A stretch of 64,000 nt of DNA from Schistosoma haematobium (Eukaryota; Platyhelminthes; Trematoda; Strigeidida; Schistosomatidae). Position 1 is the stretch's first letter. The number at the start of each line of letters is the position of its first letter. Under the pieces are notes generated by a model. It saw only the letters and a program-made list of their open reading frames with translations. It made no database searches and had not been told where the DNA came from. Of the stretch, positions 55,400 through 64,000 are shown piece by piece. The translations under genes were made by a program, and so were the position numbers. The stretch spans positions 82,450,364 to 82,514,363 of the forward strand of contig NC_067196.1 of the NCBI RefSeq assembly GCF_000699445.3. The letters run 5' to 3'.

Positions 55400-57490
55400 A
55401 CAAAAATTGATCACTACATCATACCACATCATATTATTTCTTTCATACCACGACACCTTGTCATACACTGACCACCTCCGATTTTTCCAACCAGTCCCAG
55501 CGTCGGCAATTAATGCACGACGTGGAGTTCTCTGGGACGACATTCGTAGAACATGTCCAAGCCACCGAAGTCGGTGTTTCAAGATGGTGACACCAATTGA
55601 ATCATCATCTCTGCACCCGAACACACGATGCCGAACCTCTGCATTACTAACATAGTGTTGCCTCTGGATGTCAGCAATCCTTCAGAGACAACGATGATCG
55701 AACACAGAGAGTCGTCTAACATCCTGCTCCTCGCGAGTCTATTTTTCTCGGGTTTTGAACAACCTACGAAGTATGACGGAAGCCAATAGTTTGGACGCAA
55801 TCGGAAGTAGACGTATCCAACGATAGTTGTTACAGGAACGACGTGAACCCTTTTTAAAGATAGGGACAACTATCGACTCATTCCATGACGTTGGTACACT
55901 CTCTAGTTTCCAAACCTTTGTAAACAACGTCGTCAATTCCTTAGTCAGAAAGTCACCACCATCTTTAAAAAGAGCCGGAGGTAAGTCATCTGGGCCAGGT
56001 GATTTGTAACACCTCAGGAGTTGGAGTTCCTTGCGGACTTCCGCCTCATTTGGTGGATCAGTCGTCACCGTCCATGGAGTGCAGGACAATCTGACCGATG
56101 TTGCCGGAGCAGCAGGCCAGTTGAACTGCCCTTCGAAAAATTCTGCATATCGTCCAAGACGTCGATGGATGTTAGTGATTGGCATCCCATCATCTTCGCA
56201 GATTGTTTCGCTCACACCAGACTTCTTGCTGCCAGTGGCTCGGATGAGTTGGAAGAGCTTCCGGAAGTTACCAGATGCAGCTGTTGCTTTCAGCTCATTA
56301 GCACGCTTCGACCACCAGGCTTCTCGGTCCTTACGCAAGTTTGCCCGATTTCCTTATGAGTTATAAGGAGCCTGAAGAAACTCAGTGCTTGTAAGCGGGA
56401 CGTTTCGCGAACCCAAAAGTGACTGTACCCACCATTTTCATGGCGTCATGCAATTGCAACCAATGCTCATCTATACTTTTCGGTGGAATGGTAGCTAGCC
56501 TAGAGGCTAGCTCGGTTCGGTACTTACTTGCAACAGAAGTTGCAACCAGCTTGCTAATATCAATCCGTTGATGGCGGTCACTTCGTTGTCCACTGAAAAG
56601 TAAGGTAAGATTGGCTCAGACCAAGGCATGGTCAGAGTCCAGATAGGTACTCCAAAAGGAGCGGCAGTCTTGTACACAACCACGCCAGCGGTAGCTGATC
56701 GCGATGTGATCAATCTGAGTCCAGGCTTGAGATGCAGAGGGAGGACGACAGGTGGCACGACGGCGATGACTGTGCCGAAAGTTAGTGCTAGCCAGAAACA
56801 GGTTGTGGTCTGTGCACAGTTGCAGTAGACGGTCCCCGTTATCTGACCTGCGACCAACGAGTCCCCATCGGCCACCTAAACGACTCTCTACGGTGCCTAG
56901 ACGCACGACCTGAGCATTCAAGTCTCCGGCTAGTACTACAATATATGTCGAACGCACTTTCTGGAGAAGAACAGATAACTGGTGGTCGAATTCATCCTTG
57001 ATTGCGTCCGGGCTGTAATCTGTCGGGGTATAGGCGGAGATGACGAAAAGACATCGTTTCTCACGCCGATTTCTTCTCACTTTGATGGAACTTTCTAATC
57101 TAACAGCACATAACCGACTGTTAATGGGGATCCAATCGACTAGTGCTGTCTCAGCTCTAGCGCTTAGTGCGACACCAACGCCAACGAGACCAGACGAAGA
57201 TGCTACAGGGTCCCCGGATAAGCGCACGTTAAACAAGCTTTTGAAGTGACAGATGGAGAGCGAATTTGTAGTACTACACCAGAGTCTTGAATACGGGTCT
57301 CGGATAGACAGCAGACATCGATATTAAGACTTTCCAAAGACATAGCCAGCTCTATCTGTTGTCCGACCTGCATAAATGTGCGAACGTTGAAGGCAGCCAG
57401 TTTGAATGGTGCACGTGGTTTCTGAAAAACTACTTCAGCGCTCGTACTTGGTGGTAGCATGCAATTTCCAACCAGGCAGTGACTCGTTAA
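55400..57490 (-). mobile_element. RTE-clade LINE (second lineage), RT palm deleted
   Basis: Minus-strand element. Endonuclease is at 57,460-56,600 (FKLAAFNVRTFMQVGQQIEL, VVLAGDLNAQVV, TQIDHIAISYRW, DSDHALV) with one frameshift near 57,235. The linker and RT fingers lie at 56,600-55,745 (CYKSPGPDDLPPALFKDGGD, WNESIVVPIFKKGSRRSCNN, LLPIASKLLASVILRRLFKT). At about 55,740 the sequence jumps from KTREK to the C-terminal block (VRRLSVFDHRCL, HRLRWLGHVLRMSSQRTPRR). The palm motifs, including the catalytic Asp pair, are absent. The 3' end decays after about 55,450. It cannot be autonomous. Confidence 0.88.
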
Positions 57491-57687
57491 CGTTTAGATA
57501 GAGCCGAATTTCCACCATAGACGAGCTGCTGTGTAAGTCGAAAAACAAGTATGCACAGAGTGGGAATAAAAGAGGGTGGATAAATGACGTAGTAAATAAT
57601 AATAATAATAATAATAAGAAGAATCATTTGATTGTTAATCGCAGCAAGAATAATATTTTCCATAAATATAGATAGTTCATCATAATT

Positions 57688-58083
57688 GTGCGTGGGCTGT
57701 GATACTGCTCGGGTGCCCAGACCGAAGCAGATGGTTTTCTTAGGGGGCCACACCCTGAGCCTTTGACCTAAAGGTCTAACCCACAAGGCAGTGGAGCATC
57801 GTAAGGAGATACAGTCCCATGGAAGCCGGTGAGCGACAATTGGTTCATACGTCATTTGTTCCTTCAGGATACTGGAGCCCATGTGCACCAATGGTTTGGA
57901 GTCCGGTTAAAGTGCCGGACATTCGCTTTTCGTTCTCTCAATTTCGTAAACAACACCCCAGTCATGAGAAGGCAATGAGTAGGACTTCCCTTGCAGACGC
58001 TATATACGCGTGGCTATGTGAGAGTATTTCGGGAGGGTAGCGGGTCCAGCCCACTCTCGACTATACCAGGGCATTTGGGGGCA
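57688..58083 (-). repeat. 0.5-kb retroposon family, copy R6 (tail missing)
   Basis: Minus-strand copy (396 bp) with the conserved 5' end (TGCCCCCAAATGCCCTGGTA at its right edge). It lacks the last ~100 bp and the A/T tail at its left edge, where an AAT run and unrelated sequence follow. Confidence 0.85.
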
Positions 58084-58439
58084 GAAATAGGGACAATAAC
58101 GGGTAGGATTTGTATGCCTATAGCATACAATTCTCTTTGAACCTATCACACAACAATAGCATCATACACTGTCCCATCGCCCTTGGCAGATCAGGCAACC
58201 CGACAGTTACGAGAACACCATCAGGGCATACGACAGGCTAGGCACCCACCTTATATCTCATTACATAATATGATCAGTCTAGGAAAATATAATTAATTAG
58301 AATTTGAAGTAATTGTAGTCAGATAGAAAAAAACTGTTATAATGTTTTATGCTTATAAACAAGGTCAGAATTTCAAGAATTAAAGTATCATTTATATGAT
58401 ACATTCAAATTTTATGATGATAAGATTAGATGTATTATT

Positions 58440-58545
58440 TGTAAATATTGTATTTGGGAATAATCTCGACTATTGGAATTTAAATAATTCCAACATTCTG
58501 TTCATCATACTTGTCTGAACTTCTTCAGGATAATAATCAAATTGA
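58440..58545. repeat. Single-arm copy of the foldback element
   Basis: Matches one arm plus loop of the foldback at 4,497-4,691: ATTTAAATAATTCCAAC, then diverged GTTCATCATACTTGTCTGAA and CTTCTTCAGGATAATAATC. The latter is the loop sequence in the other orientation. The second arm is absent. Confidence 0.7.
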
Positions 58546-60256
58546 AAATTATCAAAGAACATATATAATGTTTTACAATCCAATTATATTCAGATTTTGA
58601 ATTAGGATAATATGATCTTAATTTCTGTCAAACGATTCACTCAAATATTGACGAATATTCCTATATGATTAAATGTAGTTAAGAAATAACATTTTTTTCT
58701 TGGAAAAGTATTCTTCCTTTTTGAATAAATGTTAATATAAGATGATGTAGAGATGAATTTTATCAACAAACCATCAATTCACTATTTTTCTCATAGTCTG
58801 ATCACGTTGTTTAATTTATTAGTATCATAATATGAATTTAAAAAAAGGGTCAAAATAAATCAATAGAACGAGTAACATTATCAGTATCATGCTAAATATC
58901 GAATATCGGCACAAACAAACTCATATGACATATATCATTTTTCATTCATTGTAAACTATATTTTTCATCGACCAACGATTCAATTGACCTACCAAATAAA
59001 AAAAACGCAATTTTTATAGCGTAGCGTATAATATATGATCACGAATAAAGACTTAAAATCGGTAAATCTAAAACTGAGCAGACATTCAAATGTTTGCTAA
59101 AATATTTCTACTTGGACGTAGCCTTTTTTGATAATATTGATTTTTACTAGAGTCAGAATATACTGACGAACTTAGGCAATTCTAAGAGCAATCTTGAGGT
59201 CACTCACCAATCTTCACCTAATCGGAATGCAGTTTTTGTGAATGACATGGATTTCACGGAAAACCGGCAGAATTGCATAGAACGTAGTTTTAAAATGCTA
59301 CTGTCTTCAATCTTTTATCCAATGCGTAACAGTCCCAACCTCTAACACTGTACACCTCACACTCCTAACTGTAGAAATCCTAAAATAGCCTCATTCATGG
59401 ACTCTGCGCCTTTTCTGTATTCCATTTCCAGACTACAATTTTATAGCATGCTTTTTCTCAGTAATTCATGATTCTGTTGATAATCTATAATAATGCCATC
59501 ATGGAAATGAGTCAAAATGCGAAATTTTGTCATGAAATTTATCCAGCAATTGTGTATTCGCAATCCCTTCTTGAAAATCAAGCCTAAATTCACTGTGATT
59601 GCCCGATTCTATGTCTTCCAAGGCTATCAGTATAGTTTAATTCTATTAATTTTTCCTTTGTTATACATGTGAACATATTAAATGTTTTTCTTTCTTTCTC
59701 ATTTTCATCCTTCATAACTATCGTAATAATTACTATGTGATCAGACTTCCGGAAATGTATTAGGCTCATTTTTACAGACAAGGATACTGATAAACTCCGT
59801 CTTCTAATTGTACTATAGAAGTATATATTTTAAAACTGTGATTTTGACCAATCATTAATAAGCAGACAATAACATTGATCAACATTTCATCACGTTGACT
59901 TATATTTTCTTCGTAGTTTAAAATGTTTCTAAATCAACATACATGTTGTTACTTGTGATTAGGAGCTCATTTATTTCGGGAGCAGTACTATAATAAATCG
60001 TTTGCTACAAATCCATTTCATCCTGATAATTTTTCTTTCATAGTTATTACCACATCTCGAATGTTCCCATTTGTTTGTTTTCCTTAAAGTTAATTTTATG
60101 TATAAAAAACGCGTTGCAGATAATCATTCCTTGTATTTGCGAACAATGCAATTCAGTAATGAATTAGTGTTTATTATCATTTATGTTGAATAATATATTA
60201 GCAGTGTATCATGTTCCTATGCATCTTTTCTTTTTTCTTCTTCTATACTTCCACAG

Positions 60257-60663
60257 GTACTGAGCTTGTTTGTGCATTTTACGCTTGTCTTCTAATTGGT
60301 GCCATTCCTGTACCGGTACGCCCGCCTCGAATAGATTCTTCCGCTCCTGGTGGTGGTAGCTCCGTTAGTGCTACAATTAGTTCTGGTCCCATTGGGCTGC
60401 TATCTGGACCACCTGGTTCAGGATCATCATCCGGTATAAGTTTATTAGGTTTAGGAGGTAGTGGTGGTCATAATGGGAATTCACCGGTTAGTGGTAGTGC
60501 TGGCCAATTGTCTTCTGGTACTGGAAGCTTTCCCAATGTATACTTTCGGCCGAACACTCCTAGTTTAGACGCTTCATTGGATTTAATTTGGAATGTTGTT
60601 AAGCACTCAGGAGCAACAGTTATTTTCACGCAAAATAATTTGATTAAACTATTGAAATCTAAG
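60257..60663 (+). CDS. DIP2: DIP2 exon 21 (ANL domain 2 with Gly/Ser insertion)
   Basis: Residues 1264-1399, 407 nt, phase 1 to 0. Opens with the conserved TELVCAFYACLLIGAIPVPV and RPPR (FYGCLYCGCVPVTVRPP in vertebrates). It closes with SLDASLDLIWNVVKHSGATV, FTQNNLIKLLKSK. Between them, residues ~1290-1360 are a Gly/Ser/Pro-rich insertion (for example SGPPGSGSSSGISLLGLGGS) where vertebrate proteins have only a short loop. TCCACAG acceptor; AAG|GTCAGT donor. The frame is open throughout, so the insertion is coding and not a retained intron. Confidence 0.95.
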
Positions 60664-62891
60664 GTCAGTGCATATAGCATTGTCTAATATTCATTTGTTA
60701 ATGGTATCATTTTGAAATGTTATGCTTTTATTATTGTTCATTATGAATGATTAAAGATGATTCTTTGGAAGTTTCGTCGTTTTTAATTTTATTCTGACTA
60801 ACAGTTCACATACGCGACTCAGTTACGTAATTTATTTTTCTGTATAAAAAGAACAGAATTCATCGTTTTACAGTTTTGTTTATTAATTTCGTACGTCAGT
60901 TAAATAAAAGCTAAATGCCACAGCATTATGTATTACAAATGTATTCAAAATGTATCCATTAACAGTATTTATATGGATGTGGGACAGCTAATTTACTAGT
61001 TGCCAGATTTTCAATCACTGGCCTTTTGGTTTACGGTTCTACTTGGATAATAAATCTACTTTAAATTTTCAGACCAAACTGAAAATGAAGACAAACTAAG
61101 GATAAAGTTTACCTTTGTTGTCGTATTAAATGCGATTAAAACTGGTTTTTTTCTATGTAGTTATGATCTATGGTTTTAGTTTTCCACTTCTAGATGAATT
61201 TAACGCATGATTTACAATATTTTTCTCTCTCTGCAATATACTATGTTAATATAAAAGTATAATAATAATAATAAAGAGCTTTACGTTACAAACATACGGT
61301 ATCTAATACAAGGTATTTAGATATTAATGAATCCTATTATACAACGCATATATAGCAAAATGGATCGGCTATCGAAAACACGAGCCCGGAAAAGTCCTAA
61401 TCCTTCGGATATTAACAACTCTGTTATTACCTATACCCCACACCCAGTAACTCCTTTCGAATCAAATAATGTTAGGAGTGGGTCTACACCACACTTGCTG
61501 CAGATATGTGATAGGTGGGTCCTGCTGCTGAGGCAACGGGATTTGTTGTAGTCTCAACATTGTTATTTTCGTTTATGGTGCACTTTTGAGTAAGCCTTTG
61601 ATTGTTGATACTATGTGAGACTACGAGAGTTCCTAAACTTCGTAAGCGCGCAGATTAACCGTTCAGATTCCTTCAGCTGTTCAGCCAATAAATGTGAATA
61701 GAATCTAAACGAGATAGGGCACGTGAACTCCTTGTACTTCTAATTAAGGCAAATACATTGACATGGACTATCTGCTGCTGATTTAAATATTTAATTCTTC
61801 ACAGATATAAGTTCGATTTTGTCAGGTATGTAACAGATAAGCACGTTATTTCGAGAGATCATTGGCGTAGTAACTTTGCTAGCGATAAAATCGATAACAG
61901 ACTCTACTTTTGTAATGTCTTCAAGTTTCGCAGGAACCACATACATCGACGCTAGAAGTTTAAGGAGTGATAATGCCTTTAGTTCTTGCTTAAGATAATC
62001 ATGCTTTGATAGAGCCCGCAAGTGGCTTCACTTTAGAACGCATATCGCTTAATTGCTTATGCACATATTGTCTAATTTACTCTTACTATTATCTATGATT
62101 ATTGGTCATGATGTAGAACTGGTTATTATGACTGAGTCATCTACCAGCATGTATGGTGTAGGTTCACTCCTAACATTATCTGGTTCGAAAGGAGTTACTG
62201 GGTGTGGGGTATGGGTAATAACAGAGTTGTTAATATCCGAAGGATTAGGACTTTTCCGGGCTCGTGTTTTCGATAGTCGATCCATTTTGATATAAGTGGT
62301 AATCCTAATGCTATATATGCGTTGTATAATAGGATTCATTAATATCTAAATACTTTGTATTAGATACCGTATGTTTGTAACGTAAATTTCAGACTTACCG
62401 CAAGACTAGTTTACTTTGGCGCGTCTTTAACACCATTTGCTTGGCACCCTAAACGGTACATAATACGGAGACTGGATCATGTTAGTTCAAATACATGATT
62501 CATGATGAAGAATTGAAAACCGAACCAAATGCTAGACAATACTTTTGTCACCTAATAACAAGCAGTTTACTGTAAGTGAATCCTAAGTAAAAATCAATAA
62601 CAGGGGAGGAAATCATGTTGAATTGTCGATTAGCTGTATGCGTGTTTGTCCATACTCAGTGACCATTCACATTTACTTTCATCATCACACATCATAGATT
62701 CATCTATTTGCATCGGGATATGAATTTACTATAAATCCAGATAGTGTTTCTCATATGGAAAGTGGTTTCCAAGTCGATCTGAAAAAGTTTCTGTTCATTT
62801 AAACCACACTCATAAGACTTTTTAAATAGAAATTTCAGATAATTTTAACAATCGATTCGGTTTTCGCCAATTGCTTTTCATGAATTTTTAG
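60664..62891 (+). other. DIP2 intron 21
   Basis: 2,228 bp. Half is the inverted-repeat element at 61,284-62,382. An (AAT)n-like run precedes it (about 61,259-61,273). The rest is AT-rich. Confidence 0.8.
61284..62382 (-). mobile_element. Element with ~220-bp terminal inverted repeats and an ORF1-like gene
   Basis: Both ends start CGTTACAAACATACGGTATC reading inward and are flanked by TA (TTA at left, TAA at right). Arms 61,284-61,500 and 62,155-62,382 are inverted copies; the left arm lacks a ~20-bp block near 61,358. Each arm carries the start of the same reading frame (MDRLSKTRARKSPNPSDINN, TPHPVTPFE). The minus-strand frame continues, with interruptions, through the middle to DKIELISVKN (ORF 62,021-61,791: SKHDYLKQELKALSLLKLLA, RNNVLICYIPDKIEL). 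The last motif recalls the RNA-binding part of LINE ORF1 proteins. It may be a DNA transposon relative with coding ends, or a LINE 5' end duplicated head to head. Identity not established. Confidence 0.6.
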
Positions 62892-63036
62892 GAGGCTACT
62901 AATCGTATTCCATTTAATCATTGGCCAATAATACTTGACTCTGAAGAATACAATAGACGGAAATCGAATTTCACTATACAAGCACCTTGTTTAGATCAAC
63001 CAATTGCTTATTTGGATTTTGCTGCATCAACAACAG
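62892..63036 (+). CDS. DIP2: DIP2 exon 22 (ANL domain 2, up to phosphate-binding motif)
   Basis: Residues 1400-1448, 145 nt, phase 0 to 1. Encodes RIPFNHWPIILDSEEYNRRK and DQPIAYLDFAASTTG, matching WPTILDTDD...LAYLDFSVSTTG; STTG is the start of the ANL A3 phosphate-binding loop. TTTTTAG acceptor; ACAG|GTATGT donor. The next exon, expected to begin with the rest of the loop (a G-V-x-x-SH type motif), is not present before the window ends. Confidence 0.95.
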
Positions 63037-64000
63037 GTATGTCTTATTAATTGTTAATTAGTTTGTGTAAAAGTTACGAGCAAATTTGTCTAGTGAACTA
63101 TAAATTGTATGTTTTATACATCAGATGTAAATTATTTAAAAAGAAATTCATGCGCTTATTGTAGTGAACGAGAATACAGGTGGGACAACCAATGTGTTTG
63201 AATGCAAAATTACAGAATCTCTTGGTAAAATATGAGAACCATACATTGAACAATTCGTTTACAAAATTCCATCATTTGTCCTTCACATTGTGTATGATTC
63301 TACCAAGTCACAATTGCTTTTTCCGTTTCTGTTTTCTTCAAGTCAACCTTCATAGCCTTCTGCTGCCATGCATTACTCTTGTGATTTGTGTTACATGCTA
63401 CTTATTTCGACAGACATAAGTAGCATGCACCACACTGTGAGTATTTCATTTTCCATATGGTCAGTTCTCATATTATTGACCGCCTATTTCATTGTACTAG
63501 CTCTCCATCTGTACTGGGGATCTCGGTCAAATATATTCTTTGATGGTTATATCTTTAGCTCATGTTTATTCATCATTTAACTTATCTACTTTCATTATAA
63601 CTGCTGATTGTGATGTGAATTTAATATCACTAGGTGGCATCGGTATATGTCAATCATTTCAGGTACACTTTGACCAGTATGAAACCGCGGTTCAGGGTTT
63701 ACTTCTTAATACATCTAAACATTGAACATCTACACATAGTGCTGAATCACCTAGACTATTGTGGCTATTTTACAATTTGATAAGATGTTTATCAGTATAA
63801 ATGATTCGACATATATATTATTGGTTACTGCTCAGTGGTTAATCTTTGTAAACACTAAACTAGACCATCTTACACTTACTAGTTAAATTAATATACGGTA
63901 CGAAATCCGAAATTCCCATGACATGTGCTGGTGTAGAGCATATTCTACTTTTATTTTATTTTTTTCCGACATAATCTAAAATAGCAAAAATTTTTAGTCT
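63037..64000 (+). other. DIP2 intron 22 (partial)
   Basis: 964 bp to the window edge, AT-rich. Several 60-80-codon ORFs occur but none fits the expected continuation of ANL domain 2, so I regard this as intron. Confidence 0.7.

Larger units (their letters stand above)
54631..60256 (+). other. DIP2 intron 20
   Basis: 5,626 bp. Contains a (TTA)n run (about 54,996-55,019), an antisense RTE LINE (55,400-57,490), an (AAT)n run (about 57,598-57,617), retroposon R6, and a foldback single-arm copy. 58,550-60,256 is AT-rich with nothing recognised. Confidence 0.8.
17498..63036 (+). other. DIP2: DIP2 gene span (22 coding exons, 3' end beyond window)
   Basis: Overview of the only host gene found. DIP2 proteins are conserved animal/fungal proteins with an N-terminal DMAP1-binding domain and two tandem adenylate-forming (ANL superfamily, fatty-acyl-AMP-ligase-like) domains. 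Published work links DIP2 to lipid (diacylglycerol) homeostasis and, in animals, to neuronal and axon biology. Here 22 exons join in frame at GT/AG junctions into about 1,447 codons. The visible product already approaches the ~1,570-residue human paralogues with much of the second ANL domain still to come. It is longer because of low-complexity insertions (exons 3, 5-8 and 21). Exons 2, 3, 4, 7, 9-12, 14, 15 and 19 are multiples of three. Introns range from 117 bp to 6.4 kb and are rich in transposons. Exon order and homology are clear; exact splice use is inferred. Confidence 0.93.

Noticed and set aside
63180..63725. ORFs in the last kilobase as the next DIP2 exon
   Set aside because: None encodes the expected continuation of the second ANL phosphate-binding loop, and the phase after exon 22 does not fit a credible acceptor here.

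Overview
The window reads as nuclear DNA of a blood fluke, most likely a Schistosoma species. The DNA is AT-rich. It holds one very long intron-rich gene. Its repeats are the mix typical of schistosome genomes: CR1-like and RTE-like LINEs, a BEL/Pao LTR element, and tRNA-headed SINEs that carry hammerhead-ribozyme-like cores. The genus is an inference; I cannot fix the species from sequence alone.

Positions 1 to about 17,340 are a gene-free flank built from repeat debris. It holds a SINE tail, a near-perfect 195-bp foldback, a candidate LTR, the 3' part of a BEL/Pao retrotransposon with its 3' LTR, and two diverged copies of an unnamed repeat. A degenerate plus-strand CR1-like LINE (about 10.99-14.02 kb) directly abuts a minus-strand CR1-like LINE (about 14.04-16.83 kb), followed by a plus-strand CR1 3' end at about 17.08-17.28 kb.

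From 17,498 to the right edge lies a single plus-strand gene, the homologue of DIP2 (disco-interacting protein 2). I could thread 22 coding exons. Every junction has GT/AG splice sites and the frame stays open for 4,342 nt, about 1,447 codons. Exons 1-4 encode the DMAP1-binding region. Exons 5-8 encode a Ser/Asn/Gln-rich linker. Exons 9-19 encode the first adenylate-forming (ANL/FAAL-like) domain. Exons 20-22 begin the second one, which continues beyond the window. Exon 21 carries a Gly/Ser-rich insertion in that second domain.

The introns (117 bp to 6.4 kb) are loaded with mobile elements. Intron 8 holds a nearly complete 3.2-kb RTE-clade LINE in antisense, bounded by an exact 15-bp target-site duplication. 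Intron 20 holds a second RTE lineage that has lost its RT palm. Several introns hold RTE 3' ends. Six copies of an unnamed ~0.5-kb retroposon family lie in introns 5, 7, 14, 17, 18 and 20. SINE copies with ribozyme-like cores lie in introns 5, 10, 11 and 18. Intron 21 holds a 1.1-kb element with ~220-bp inverted ends. I found no tRNA, rRNA, CRISPR or operon-like structure. The six-frame ORFs not listed here look like chance frames or shadows of these elements.
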